Of a DNA stretch of 64,000 nucleotides, positions 25,431 to 63,689 are shown in pieces. The position numbers and the translations under genes were made by a program. The notes under the pieces are model-generated. The model ran no database searches and was not told the origin of the DNA. It saw only the letters and a program-made list of their open reading frames with translations. The DNA lies in the NCBI GenBank assembly GCA_003254905.1, contig QANU01075037.1, forward strand, positions 614,642 to 678,641, written 5' to 3'. Position 1 is the stretch's first letter, and each line of letters starts with the position of its first letter. This stretch comes from Nissolia schottii. Its lineage: Eukaryota > Streptophyta > Magnoliopsida > Fabales > Fabaceae.

Positions 25431-26679
25431 GTCTATTTTGTGGTCATTTCCCAAACCCACCTTTTTTCCCCTACGTTGAAATTTCTTTCTATGTCATTGT
25501 CGTCAATATCAGAGGCATGGCTAGAATGCAACGCGAGACAATCTTTTATTGATAAAATAAGAGATTTATAAAATAGACAATTTGCCAGATTTTTGGGTTA
25601 TTACAATTTTCACCGGTTAAACAGTCTAGTAATCAATTCTACTAGTTCACCCAATTTTAAAAGCACCGAATATTTAGAGCTAAATAAAACAATTTTGGAA
25701 AATTGACGGGCTCTTCTAAAACTTAAAATTTAGGCTTGAGTCAAACATAACCTGAATCAACTAATTTCTAATGACCATATAAATTTTAAGTTAAGAACTC
25801 TACAAAGAATTTAATTTTTATGCATCGTTACATTGGCATCCAATCATATGGTGTCACATTAATAGATTCTTGTGAAATTTGAGATGGATTCAAATATGAC
25901 TAATTGAACCACCTAGCATTGATAATCGAACGAATTTTGATACAGCGCCACATGGCCATGATTAATGACGTGACAATAATACATTAGCTTCTTTTTTTTA
26001 TGCGATAGAAAATAAAGACAAGGAGGCTAAGGCCGCAAAAAGAATGAACCCGCAAAGCTCTCTTTATATGCCAAAAACAAAAAAATACATCAGCTTTCCA
26101 TTTGGAGAATGAACGCAAAGCTGATAGTACAAAATTTGTCAATTTAAACTTTAGGAGAAACAACAGAAGTTCCTATTACATGGATGAGGGATAGATCAAG
26201 CTAAGTAACAAGGTTAGAAGTTCAAATTGTCCGGAAAACACTGAAGCAAATGTATGCAAAGTAGTGCCCAAAAATATGTTAGCAACACTAACTGTACATT
26301 AATGATAACATCTCCACCATTAAAATTAAGTTACATCGAAAAGGTAAAAAATGAAAAAAGATAATAAATCGATGGTGGAGATATGCAATTTCTACATGAG
26401 GATTTATTTCCAATTAACACGAGAGAGAAAAAGAATTGAAAGAAACGAGGCAGCTACAGCATCGGATAGAATGATCCACGGCAACCAAGGTTTTGAGAAA
26501 TCGGTCCACTCTATTGATTAAAATTAGAGGAACTGACTGATATCTATGCAGCTGATCTGTATGGAGCACTTACTATGACAATAAACAGATGGCAAGATGT
26601 TGATTAACCTTTGGTATGCGTGCAGTTGAATATGTATGACAGACATTGAGTTGAACTTGTAATGCGGTAGCACCACCGA

Positions 26680-50606
<23,927 letters not shown>

Positions 50607-52801
50607 GGTGTGCGTGTTTTGAGTTCAGAAGAAGTGAGTGGAAGGTGAGGTTTTAGTGCCACTGGGATGGGATGACGACGGAAATGCGTGCAAGAATATA
50701 ACGCAGCCTCAAAATACAAAATACATGTTGAATTAGCTTCTTTTCTCCGATTTTGGTTCCCATCGATCATTTTTTTTAATTAATTTCCCATTTTAATATT
50801 GAGTATATTGCTTCTTTAGTTAATCTAATATGAAGGTGTTGGGACAAACATTGAAATACACGAGTTCATCACAAAGGTCATATTGAACCATGGATATTAT
50901 AGAATTATTAATGTTGACAAGTAGTATCTCTAAGCATCATTAGAAGAATAGGTTCATCTTTTCATATCTTTCCTCTAGGTTTTGTAGCTACTTATATTAA
51001 TTCTATATGTATATAATTAAACTTGTTCTTTATGTGTTTATTGAGTAATTAACTCTCTCCATAGAAGGTTAATAGTTTCAGTTTTTTTTTCCTTCATAGA
51101 AGGTGTCTAAATCAGTTACATCATACTTAATTATCAACATTTAAGTGATTTAAATGATTCAATATTTGTTCTCTTTCAAGAACGATATAGGTTTAGGTAT
51201 AATGAATATAAAAATGAGTAAGTTACCAATTTATTCTTCTAAAGATACATGTTACATTAATTTAGTTCACAAAGCGTTTGTGAAGTCAAATAAATCTTTT
51301 AAAGTTTTAAATGACAACAAGTTGATCATGTTATTCGAATCGTTATTGTGATGTCTGTGTTACACTATTTTCTACTGTGACAAGACTAACGCCACTTAAA
51401 AATCTTGTGAACTTAATGTTATGTCTTTGGATGGCTAATTTAATGTCACTCAAAATATTTAAAGGACTTATTTGATATCAAAAGTGTTTTGAATAATTAA
51501 ATTGAGTCTTTGAATGAATGATTAAATTGATGTTGCATGCATCTTCAAAGGACCGAATCAATTAGTCTAGAAAAAATTAGGGTTAAGTGAACTTTAATTT
51601 TTTATAAAATTAAGTAAGCTTTATCCTATAGTGGGACACAACTTGAGCAATTAGTTAGAGGCTTGACTTCATATATTGATAGTATAGACACAAACATAAA
51701 AGTATCCCATCAAATTTAAGGGCATTAATACCCTATGATTATCTGTAGCTTAGAATTAATCATATGTCTTATTAACTCTAGTTATTTATTATTTTAACCC
51801 TAAAAATAAATCATGACTATTAAAATATAAAAAAATATTGATACCCTTATAAAAATTAGGATACCCAAGGAAGAACCAATTTGTTATCTATATTCTTAAT
51901 CCATTGCTTAAACAAAATTTATATAAATTTCAATTACTAATGGACTAGTGGAACTGTTGTTAATACAAATAATTAAATATTTTAATATATATTATAAAAA
52001 CCGAACTCAATTAATCAGATTTCAATAGGTGGGATTGAGGGTAATTTAGTCCCTTTTTAACTTTAATTCTCTATCTCCCATCATTTCTCATCAAACCCAA
52101 GCAATTACGTGCCTTCCCAAATTTCTCTTGAAATTGAAAATGAGAGCAAAAGAGGTGTTTTTATGTTTACAAATAGAAGCCAACATTTTCAAGTTTCAAC
52201 CAGAAAAATGGAGGCATTCTGAGCATAAAAACCATCCATTTAAGACATCTGTATGTGGCATGCACTTAAGAAATGAAAATGTGGCCAGAAGATGGTTACA
52301 AACTGTTTTAAGATCAAGGCAAGCGCCACACTTCGAAATCCTTTTTAAGGGCATTTGTGGTTTTGCAGTGCCATCAAATAAGCCATGGAAACCGGATAGA
52401 CTCTTATAGCCTCTTATGTTGTCATTGCAACAAAAAGGAAAAGAAAACAATAATGAAGAATTTAGGAAATTTAAGGCATGCTACGGCAAGTTATGCTAAT
52501 AGTTTACCTTTTTTCCAAATTACAAATTTGAGTGGTATTTACATTTTCTGACCAAGGCCTAGATTACCCAATCACACAACATGATGCCATAAAAATGGTA
52601 AATAGTGGATACAATTTAAGGCATTCGACAATGACATTCTTCTCTAGAAGAAAACAAAAAATATCACCCTAAGTTTGATGAGCATGAAAGGTGTTCAGGG
52701 AGCAGATATACAGCTAGAGGAGCTGCAACAATATCTTCGGCTTGGGATGCAAGCAAGCTCCGCAGATCAAGCTTCGGCCTAATTCCGCGTGCAGAGGTTA
52801 C
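50607..52801. other. Intergenic DNA between transporter 3' end and synthetase 5' end
   Basis: Must hold the synthetase promoter and leader (next to 50606, minus strand) and the transporter 3' UTR (below 52802). AT-rich. The two overlapping open frames at 52128-52450 on opposite strands show no known family and are not called as genes. No clear TATA box identified for the synthetase, usual for a housekeeping gene. Confidence 0.5.
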
Positions 52802-55800
52802 TTAGGCAGCAGGACAATTTCTGGAAGTCTCATAGATTTCATCCACTTGTGCTGCTGGCACATAAATGGCATCTTTTAGAGAGCTATGAGTTCTGCCATA
52901 AAATACATAAACTAGTGCTCCTAGTGCCAGCCATACAGAAACGCGCAGCCATGTAGCCACTCTGAAAGAAAGACAAGAATTACAGAAGTCGTTCAATTCA
53001 AGAAACAATGATGATTCAACAAATTACAATTGTAAGATAGTTCTCTTTGTTCTTGTAGGTTCAATTGCAGTTTATTTCTTTAGGACATAGAACATTTCTT
53101 TCAAAGATAAAGGATGGAGATTACAAAAATGAAAAGAAAAAATTCCATGTACGTATGTTTTAATAAAAGTTTTCCATTTTGGTTCCTATAGTTGCAGGAA
53201 AATGTAGCTCTAGCTATGGCTTGTAATAAGTTTGTGAATTTCTATTATAATGATGAACCAAGGTGGTAAGGTAGACTACTTTATTAAAAGAAAGTAAGAT
53301 AGGAACTTTTCCTAAACCCTAAACTTCCATAAAACTATCAGTTGTTATGCAGTCAGAGCTCCTGCTCCTCTTTCCTATTATTACTCAGGTGAAGAGGGCA
53401 AGTTTGTCATCTTGAAGGCAGAAATAACAGAAAGCGATACTAACCATATTTTCTTTTATATATAAAGAAAAAAGATACTGACAATATTCTAATATTCCAT
53501 TTTTAGGAAAGTAATTGTAAAACGAAAAACTAATGCCTCTAAGTTACTTTCGGATCTTGAAAACAAATCACTTGCTTCAGTTTCAAGATTTCAAATGGCC
53601 CGCCGGCCACCTCCCCCCTCCCCCGTAAAAAAAAATGTTTAAAAGTTGAGCTTATGATATTAAATAACACATAATAACTAAGTACCGATGCTTACCCAAG
53701 ACTAATTAATAAGTAGAAATTTACGAGAATGCTGGCTATGGGCAGCAATGGCACAAATGGGCAAACGAAACCTGAAAAGAGATTAATCATAGTTATTTTT
53801 CTTATACTGAACAGAATTCATGGTCCACCTACTTTCTACCATTTGTTTCCAACAGGGATGAGATATCGACTTACATTACACACATAAATTTTATCAAACA
53901 CAAGCATATAATGGTAAGCCATACCTCCAGAGTACCCAAATTTGTGCCTTGCATCGTCTTGTTCTATACAGGTTAGGAAGAAAAGACCAGATAAAAGAAT
54001 AATGCCGCCGACTCCACACAATGAAAAGCGAGCAAAACTGGTGCAGGCATAAAACGACACTGATACAACTAAGAACATCAAACAAACCCAAAAATGCCAT
54101 GACAAATACAAATAAAGTGAATAAATCTATTGTGGCCACTCTCCTATACCTAAAGGATGAGGCATCCACTTCCTTTGCATTTCAATTGGTTATCAAACTA
54201 TTTAGGGATCTTGATTATGCATCAAGAAATTATCATAGTATGAGAAGCCTGAGAAAATCCATGAAAATCTACCACTGGACTAACCTGGGAAGTGATAAAT
54301 ATGAAGCTGCAAATGTGAGGACAAAAGCACCTAAGCATGTGACTGTTATGATCCATCCACAAACTTCACGCCTATTATCCATGTTTATAACTGAAAAAAT
54401 AAAATAAATAAATAAGAGTAAGCAGAAAAACAGATAATAAAAAATGACAGAAGAAAAGGCAAGACCGGAAACTATATAATATAAAGTAATAGTCTGGTAG
54501 TGGTAATAGTCTAATTCAACCCCTGCTGTGTATTATGGACACAAGTGAATTGGTGTTAGTTACTCTAGCAACATATATTACAAATTTTGAGCACTAAACT
54601 CACATTATTTATAATAGAGAATGGTAAAAGGAAAAGGAAAGTCATAACTCACAGTTGCGTAGGGGATGAGGATCAATCGAAACATCATCCTCAACAAGTA
54701 AAGGTTTTATGTCCTCAGAAGTACTGGCATCTACCTTTGCATATTCTAAACTTGTCTCCGCATTGCTCAAACTACGCCGCACCGACACTGCAGCAATCGA
54801 ATCCAGGAGAGAAGGAGGCAATGGAACTTCCTCTGGTGGAATATATCTTAGTATTAACACAGATATTGCTACCATGGTGAATGCTAGAAGCGTACCCACA
54901 CTAACCTGCAGAAGAAACGCTAAATACATATTAGTACAAATACCGTGCACTCAGAATAAGGTAAATTTCTTTCACATATGGCAATCAAAGAATCTTTCTT
55001 AGAAGACCTTACATTCCATTAAAAAGGACTTACCATCCCTGCCAGTTCAGAAACTTCCATAAAAAAAGCCAAGACTGCAGCAACAACGCCAGTAGCTACT
55101 GTGCTCTTAACAGGAACCTGAGTCTTCTTATTTATGTCAGAAAAAAATGGTGGCAGTAGCCCATCCCTTGCCATCGCCATCAAGATTCGCGGCTGAGAAA
55201 CATTAAACAAAACACATTTTTAATTTTACCTGGAAAATTAAATACTTCTTCATAAGAAAAAGGAAGAAAATTTATGATGTAACAAGCAATCATAGTATAA
55301 ATCAGCAAAATAATGAAGCTTATGTGATGATCAAAATGAAATTCCATAGACTACCCCTAAATCTTCTAGTTTGTAATTTCAGATCATGACTGTTTAAGAA
55401 TCAAGCTAATTGACTCATAGAAATAACCAAGTTAGAAATCCCAAATTAGTACCTAACACAATGTACTCATTACTAATATCCTTTTTCCTCTTCTTTGAAA
55501 ACTCATTTCATTACAATCAATACAGGTCACTAAAGAAGAAAAGATTCATCATTTATACTTGTTAGGTATTACTAGTATGAGAACCTAGATTTTAGGTATC
55601 ATTAGCATGAGAACCTAGATTCTAGGGAATTTTCCAGGTCACCCTTCAAAGCAAATCCAGGAAAGATTGTATTTCCCCATAAAAATGAAAATTATGAAGT
55701 GCCTCAACAATTTTCGATTAATATTTTAACTGATTCATTCCTTATTATATAATACTGTAGTTCTCATAAATCAAAGTGCATATTCAAGATATCTAAAGAT

Positions 55801-58800
55801 GCAACACTTGTAACGAAAGGGTTGATCACATCATTGTTTTTTTTAATTCCATAGAAATCATATTTAATAAGCATGTGGTTAGATCCCTGGCAGTTGTAAT
55901 ATACTGGCAAGTATTCCCATCTATCGCGTGGGTGACTGAGGTATGTTTGACCGTTGGCAGCAGTAGTACCGTACCCACCTAGTGAAACAAAGCTTAGCTG
56001 TTGTTGTCATAATATGATTTAGTTACAGGTTGTTGATCATTAGGTTATTGCTAACTTGGAATCACCTTTCTTAATTGGAAGTAGAAAAAAAGGCACAAGC
56101 ATTAAGTTATGAATGCAAGACAAAACCACAGCAATGCACAAAGGAGGCTGTGGAGTCATCAAGCTAGTAAGGGACCCTCAGCGAGTGGGCCTAACATGTA
56201 TAAAGTGTGGCATAGCTAAGCAATAACACAATTGATATACATATTTATGCCTTAGGAAGTTGATAAGCGTTAACAGTAACTTTTACTCAAAATATTAAAC
56301 AAAGCACAATGAGGTTACCACTAATTTACCTGAGGAAGCATACCACCCATCAATGCTGAACAGAGAGCAGTAAAAGCTCCAACATTTATAATGTAACTGC
56401 AATCACAATCAAGAAACTTGACTCTGGCAACTATGACCTCTATTCAGCCACCAAAAGTTTATGAATAATTAGATGCACCACAAAGTTGCAAAATTATAAA
56501 ATTACGCTGCCCAGTTCATCCCATGTGCGGCAAAAGCAGAGGAAATGGGTGTATCCGGATTAATTGCATTATAAGGTACTAAACCAACAACAACAATGGA
56601 GACCATCATATACAGTCCGCAACAAAGAAACAGTGCTCCAGCAATACCTAGGGGCAAATCTCGTTGAGGATTTTTAACCTGTTAATCAACAGAACCATTT
56701 AAGGATTTTGAACAACTAAACATCATCAGTTCTAGAGCAGAATGCACGACACTGTCATCAATACCTCTTCAGCAGTGCTGGCAACTGCATCAAAACCTAT
56801 ATATGCAAAGAAGACTGTAGCAGAACCAGTAAGCATCCCATTAACCCCAAAAGGAAAATACCTATCAAAGCAAAAGAGACGAGTTCTCAGCAGCTAGTAG
56901 AGACCAAACATGTAAAGGGACGTGCAAGACAAAGATTCAAACTACCAAGTAGGAATTTAGTCAAAAGAAAAGGTACCCTGTAGGAACTTCATATCCAACC
57001 CATCCAGACTTGAATCCCAAGTAAAGACCAACTATTACGACAAAAAGCAAAGCACATACATTCACTGCTGTGACTACGCCCTGTACTATTGTACTCTGCA
57101 TGTATTCACCAGTCAACGTAAAAAATAAAAAAAATAAATAAATAAAACTCTCAGGACAATACATTTGGATATTTTAATGAACAAAGAAAAATGATAGGAT
57201 GGATAGGTGCAAGGCTCACAACCCATGCACAAAGTATGAATACAATATGTTACATGAACAAAAAGGAACTGAAGAAGATTATAGTAGAAACCAAACCTCC
57301 TTGATCCCCCCACATAGGAGTCCAGTAATAATTAATACCAAAATTGCCGCACATGGGTCCACAACAAGATCTATCCCAGGAATACGCTGGCGGGATAAAA
57401 AGATGGGCAAATTGTCCACACCTCCAAAAAGTTCAGCCTAATTAGAGAACATATGCATACATATAATTTCAGTAATTTTGCCATTAAATTTTACTTGCAA
57501 TTCTGAAAAATCTATCAGCTAGATTTATATCAAGATGTGTAAAATTTCCAATAGAAGTTCTGAACTTCAAAAGACAAAAATTTAAAACAGAAAATATTTT
57601 TCACACTCATACACCAACAACTTCATTTCATTCACTGTTATATACATATTTTTTTTCTCTGACTCTCACAATAACCAATCCTCGGCTCCTCGCATTTGAT
57701 TGTGTCAAATGGCAAGCCTCTCTTACTCACTTAAAGAATGAGGGAAAAACTAATGAGAGAGGAAGCAAAAGATAAACCAACCTCAAATTATTAGAAATAT
57801 AAAAGAACAACCAAAAACCTATAGTTGGACTTGGAAGATATAATCAACATAGCCTAAGAAAAGCAAAAACTCAGTTGAAGAGTTCAAATAACACCATACC
57901 AAATTGGGGGAAATGCCGCGTGCAACAGCAGAGCTACCGATTGTATACTCCAGAATCAAGGCCCAGCCGATCAGCCAAGCAACACTGCAAACAAAGAAAT
58001 CATTTACATTGATCAACATATAGCAATTACAAATTGACAATGACTTTGAATCAACACAACCAAGTGGGTTGACGACATGAATCAAACAATGTGACAATGT
58101 CCTATTGTAAAATCATGCGTAGTAAGAAATGAAAAGAAGAAAGAAAAATGATGGAAAATCTAACAACACGTGGAAAAAGAAAAAAGAGAAGCAGTACCCT
58201 TCCCCAAGACATATGTATGAATAGTGATAAGCACTACCAGCAGAAGGGCAGCGACTGGCGAGCTCTGCATAGCAGAAGGCCGAAAGGGCAGCCACTATTC
58301 CGGCTATTAGAAAAGAGATGGTCAATGCCGGTCCAGCATCCTCTCGAGCAACTGTTCCAACCAGAACATACACTCCAGCACCAATTGTCGAACCAACACC
58401 TGATGATCAAAACATTCTAAAGTCGATTACACACACACATTAAACTCGGCGGGATCACAGCCTTAAAGGAGAAACATAAAATACAATAAAATAAAAACCA
58501 AATTGAATTTATTTTGATGCAATGCCAGTCATCCACTCATATATTGCTATATTAGCAAAAACAAAGTTTGACTCTGATGCCCACAGCCCACTATCTCAAA
58601 GTCTTTTTTTTCATAATAAAATTTGATTGGATATATAACACTTTCTAACATTGCATCAAAATTAAACTCGTCAAAATTAACACTTTTCTAACCCACGTTT
58701 TCATATGACTGAGAAAAAACCGGCAACATCGTCCAATCAAAGACAGAAAGCACAATTTTCGTAGTAAAATAAACGGTCAAAACATGATTCATGAACATGT

Positions 58801-59149
58801 GGCCAACCAAACATTTCCCAAAAAAAGAAAATATATCACCAGAGTTCCCAGGAAAATCAGCAAAAGCCCAAGAACCCCAGATGAAAACATAATTAAGAAA
58901 TGAAACCTTTCAATAAATTTAAAAAATAATAATAATAAACAAAAAGGTAGGAAATTGATGTTGAATGAATGAAATTAATGATTAATTACCGACAGCAATG
59001 AGATGAGGAACAGTTAACTCCTTGGCAAGGAGACCGTCGGTGTTCCTGCCTGCAGAATCAACCTGCTTCCTCCTAGTCAAAAACCTCAACGAACACCATG
59101 AACCACCGCCACCGCCACCACCACCACCACCACCAACCCGAGCACCCAT
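52802..59149 (-). CDS. CAT2: Vacuolar-type cationic amino acid transporter, CAT2/CAT4 group (14 exons)
   Basis: APC-superfamily amino acid permease; CAT2 and CAT4 of Arabidopsis are tonoplast proteins. Exons (low-high): 58990-59149, 58198-58399, 57900-57984, 57297-57437, 56977-57095, 56765-56861, 56506-56678, 56330-56396, 55034-55192, 54653-54905, 54285-54390, 53925-54037, 53696-53771, 52802-52961. They join into 636 residues, the normal length. Visible: a cytosolic N-terminus with 11 consecutive Gly then [36 protein letters not shown]; the [20 protein letters not shown] segment; [55 protein letters not shown]; and a hydrophobic C-terminal third, about 14 membrane segments in all. I chose ATG 59149 (MGARV) because relatives begin just before the Gly run. 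An in-frame ATG at 59215 would add 22 mostly hydrophobic residues. The symbol is a group assignment; CAT4 is equally possible. Confidence 0.92.
55880..56011 (+). repeat. Possible short RTE LINE tail in transporter intron
   Basis: CCCACCTAGTGAAACAAAGC followed by TTAGCTGTTGTTGTC resembles the end of the RTE relic at 35437 (CCACGTAGTGGGAAAAGGCT, then TTGTTGTTG). Short and diverged. Confidence 0.35.
59101..59134 (-). repeat. GGN trinucleotide repeat coding the Gly tract of the transporter
   Basis: On the coding strand a run of GGT/GGC codons gives 11 Gly. Mixed codons limit slippage, but length may vary between alleles. Confidence 0.85.
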
Positions 59150-59571
59150 CAAAGCCAACAAACCCAAAAACACACAAAAGGAAAAAGAGCAAACTTTGCT
59201 CAACCACCAAGGCAAACCTATATCCCTACAATATCTTTCTTCAAATCAAAGTAATGATTATTTTCCTTTGAGAGGAAAAATAAAACAAAATTAACCCAAA
59301 AAAAAAATTAATCTTAGGGGGCAGTTAAAATACTGCCCTCGTTGTTTCACTGTGACAATTTTCTTTCAGTCCATATGGAATATTGCGGGCAAATTCTGAG
59401 CGAACGAAGAATTCTCCCTGCAATTTAGGGAAGTTTTTGTTGTTGTTGCTGTGGGGGAAATTACTACCTTTTTTCCTTTTTGTTGTGCTTGTTTTGTTTG
59501 TAACTTTGATTGACGTAAGAAAATTTTGGGAAGCTGGGCCACTACGATCCGAGGAAGATAATGACGTGGAG

Positions 59572-59584
59572 AGCTATATATACT
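59572..59584 (-). promoter_or_regulatory. Candidate TATA box of the transporter gene
   Basis: On the minus strand AGTATATATAGCTC lies about 425 bp upstream of the chosen ATG. A start site near 59550 would give a long leader of about 400 bp. Sequence match only. Confidence 0.35.
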
Positions 59585-62008
59585 ATGCTACGCTAACGCA
59601 TGACATACCACGAATCCAGGGTGCCGGTTAAATATAAAACATGTTCTATTTCTGTAGCATCGTTTACGTTTATCATTTACGTGTCCAAATTGCATTTCAT
59701 GGTGACATGATATTTCTTTAAGAAAATAATTTTGTAGTATCGATTCATAATTTATATATTATTAAACAAAATTATAATAAAATTTTAAATAATAAATGAG
59801 ATGTATTATGAATTAATATTTTATTATATATAAAATAAATATAAATAATACAACTCTTTTAATTTATTTTTTATTCAACTTAAAGATGAGAAAGATGAGA
59901 GAGTAACTCACTCTCACGTTAACAAAATGTAAGTGCAACCTCTCTAAAATTATATTAAAGTATGATTCGTAAGTATTTTTCTTTTTTGAAATTATACGTA
60001 TAGATTTAAATAGTTTTCAACATACATAAGGGATGACATATTAGTACCTTACCACCAGCTTGGGTTGAATCTTCGTAATGAAAATATAATATCGGTCAGC
60101 GGTCAATACTCTTATAATTCTCAACATTTAGAGGTTATTATTTAATTCATGTAAGCATTATTATTTTATTACTTTTGATATTATAACTTAGAGATTAATT
60201 TTTATTCATTGATTGTGTAAATAAATTTTATATTATCATTTAATTATTTACTATTACATAAAAAAATGGTTGAGTCTTACTTTTATAATTTCAAAAATTA
60301 TTTAAATAATTAGGCGTGATTGAATAATAATATAAAACTTTTTATATATAAAAATTAATCTATATAACTTATTGACTAAATCAGTCTTGCGTCTGTACGT
60401 CAATATTGTCAAAGACTAATTTGACATGTAAGCAAGCAATATTACAGGTTGACTAATTTTTTAAAAAATTAATTAAATAAAACATTAGGAACCGATTGAT
60501 ACTTTCAAAAGCTAAGATACCATGCATTTTTGGTGCCAAACGCGCAAATATTTATCGGAAAAGTAAATGCAAGCATTGTCACGGTACAGATCACAATCCC
60601 TCCCTTCAATTTCTTTTTTTTTTTCACTATTGAAAAAAAAATACGGAGATTAAGTAATAGTTTAATTAGCACTAAGATGAATAAAAACTATAAATTATAT
60701 AAATTAAATTAAGTTTAAATAATTAATATTATAATTATTAAAATTGCATTAGGTACTAGAGATAAATAAGATGGCAAAGACACAAGAACAAAAACAAAGA
60801 AAATTTATGCACCTCCAGACCTTAATATTGTGCCTCTTTGGATAAAATTCTTTTGTCCCCTCTGTTCTAATTTCAATGAGGTATAAAAATATAAAAATTC
60901 TTTGTCCCCTTGTCTCTATTCCTTTATCTTATCTCTAGGACTAAACACAACTTAAATGTCATGGAGAGAATGAGAAGTAACAAGAATATAATTGAAAAAA
61001 ATATATCTAATATTTTCTAAATTTAATTGAGTGACAAATAAATTTAGACAAAATTTGTTGAATAAGAAGTGACAAATAAAGATAAAGATAGATGGAGAGA
61101 GTAATTTTTTATGTCTTGTTTGGATTGATATGGTCAAAAAGTATTAAATAACAATGCTAGCGTGCTGTTGTTAGATTTTTTGAGTTAGTGTTTTAGTTAA
61201 AATGGTGAGTTAAAGTTATTTTGATCTCTAATTAAAGTTTAAAAATTAATTTTCGAATCTTAGAATTGTAAGTCTAAGTTAGGTTACTCTTTCAAATTAT
61301 TATCATTCATTTTTTTTTTTGTGATCGTGACATCTAAAAAATATCATCGACACGTAAGGGACTGGTTCTCTTATAAAAGTCTTTACCGTCGCATGATTTT
61401 CATAAAAACGTGCATTTATTTAAATAAAACAAAACCATTTCATAAACTAACTTGTATTTTCACCAAGAAATTAAACTTATTATATAAGATGTCCTTTAAA
61501 ATAAAATACTAAAATAAATCATACACTTGTTTAATAGAGCACCTAAACAAACAAGCATAAACGGACATAACTAACTCCACTATAAATTGAAACTCACCAA
61601 GGATCTAAAATGTTGGATGTACTGAATGAGAGGAGTGAAATCCAAGTTTCCTGCGCTATCTAAAGAACAACATTGATAATGGGTGAGTCATCGTTCAGTA
61701 AACGACAAACCCCAATAACATTGGGCATTTCACATAATAACAAGTAGATGCATTGTATACATAATATCAATCACAAAATATTATACAATTCATACTACAT
61801 AATGCATAAAAACATTTGAAATCAAAAGTATTGTTGTTTGTTAGAAAGAAATGAGTGATTATCTAACTAGCATGGTCTGATTTTATCTGATCTACAGCCA
61901 CTGATGTGATCTAACCTGCTGGCATATAAATATTGTTCAATTGTTAGTTGTTTGCATCTATAATAAAACGTAAAGAATAAAATATACTTGACTGCAAAAT
62001 GAGTTTGT

Positions 62009-62031
62009 ATCTATCTATCTATCTATCTATA
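62009..62031. repeat. (CTAT)n microsatellite
   Basis: Five to six CTAT units in AT-rich intergenic DNA. Confidence 0.9.
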
Positions 62032-63238
62032 TTATGTATACTATTTATTATATTAATTTACTATTTTAATATATATTTAAATAAATTAATAATTTATTTT
62101 AATATATAAATTAATATTTTAAATAATATTCATTATCGAGTTCAAAATCCATTACAATTCACATGCATTCACCACCTTCGGTTTCTGTGACACATGGTTT
62201 GCAATTGATTTAGAATATATGAATGTTTGCCACAGGGTATTTTGTTTAGGGTATTAAGAATTGAGGAACAACAATGGTATTAAGTGCAGAAAGACCAAAG
62301 AGAAATTTGCAATCTGAATCTTAGCATTGATGATTGTGAATCCACTCAAGTGATCAACAGTTGGAGTTTTGTTTATATACAAGCGGAAGCTAATGAAATG
62401 AACATGAAATTACAATCAAATTAATTTCTAATCTGAATTCTAACTAATTGAATTTTTAACTAACTTCTAAAATAGATAGTTAATTATATTAACTGAAAAT
62501 GGAATTCAACCGTTTTCCTCATGTGGTGACTTGGAGCTCACGTTACTTGTGGCTGGGGATTATGATCAACAAGTGGGATTTAGGGATGTGATACAAGGCC
62601 AGGCCATGTGATACATGGCACACAAGGACCTGTGATAGCAAATCTGCTAATTATTTTTGTGGCCTTTAAGCATGATTTGGAGGTTTCTGTGAGTAATGTG
62701 GAAAAGATTGGCTGGCACCAATAATTTATCAAAGACCTTTGCTGAAAGTACTTGCACGTGCAAAACATTATTGTGCTACTGGGTATGGGAGGTGGCAACA
62801 GATTAAGCAAATAACAGAAACAAATACTTTCTCTTTCTAGTTTGTGCCATTACCAGTAAGTAGTGTCGGCACCCGTGCGTTGCACAGTTTAAATAGAAAA
62901 AAAAATGACAATTTATTTAAGATATAAATCTTCAATAAACATGAAAATATTGTTTACAATGATTGAAACAATGAGATATAACATTTTAATATAAATTTTA
63001 AAATACTTATAAATTATATTTGATGTCTGTTTTGCGTGAACTTTAGTTTCTTGATCCACAACAAATGATCGTTAAAGACCACATTGTTTTTAGATTTTAA
63101 TTTGGGGAACATAAAGAGATCTTCTTTGTGAGTTTTTAGATAAAAAAAAGTGTCAAAACTTAAATTATTTAATTCTTGTATTATATGTGGTTGGCGTTTC
63201 TTGCTTTCAACGATCTCAAAATATGTTTGATGTTCACT

Positions 63239-63415
63239 AATATTGGTGTCAATTATTAACTATTTTCTATGAACCCAATATTATTTTGATGTTGTACAAT
63301 ATTGGTGGCAATTAGTGACTATTTTTCACGAATCCAATATTATCCTAACGCTTTATGAAATTGATGTCAATTTTTGATTGTTCCACGAACCCAATATTAA
63401 TTGTCAATTTGTATC
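63239..63415 (+). repeat. Three degenerate ~60-bp tandem units
   Basis: Each unit runs ATATTGGTGTCAATTATT-like, then GAACCCAATATTA-like. The third unit is shorter. No coding potential. Confidence 0.65.
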
Positions 63416-63689
63416 TTTTTAATTTTATATGTAACTTATAAGTGTAAGAAATAAAAAAAATATATATATAAGAACAAAGTAGAAGAAGAAGAAAAAAAGA
63501 AAAATGGAAGAGAATTGATATGAACCTCTAGAGGAATTTGGCCCAATCTTCACGGCATAGGCAAAACAGTAAGGAATTCAAATAAAACGAAAAATTGAAA
63601 AGAGGGATATGAGCAAACACTACAGATTTGGGAAGGGAAAATTGGGAGTGATAGACCCTATGTTTGTGGAGTTCAATGACCTAACAATT

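Larger units (their letters stand above)
22783..26679. other. Intergenic DNA between the convergent reductase and valyl-tRNA synthetase genes
   Basis: AT-rich, containing the 3' UTRs of both genes at its edges, the GC-rich fragment at 24250-24600 and the LINE relic at about 25200-25430. Nothing else recognised. Confidence 0.55.

Noticed and set aside
52128..52450. Overlapping 93- and 84-codon frames on opposite strands below the transporter
   Set aside because: No recognisable motifs and no splice or promoter context; could be a small gene but nothing supports it.
55855..56030. 5S rRNA-like text (GGGTGACTGAGG) hinting at a Cassandra-type element
   Set aside because: The similarity is only a few bases; no A/C boxes of 5S and no LTR pair seen.
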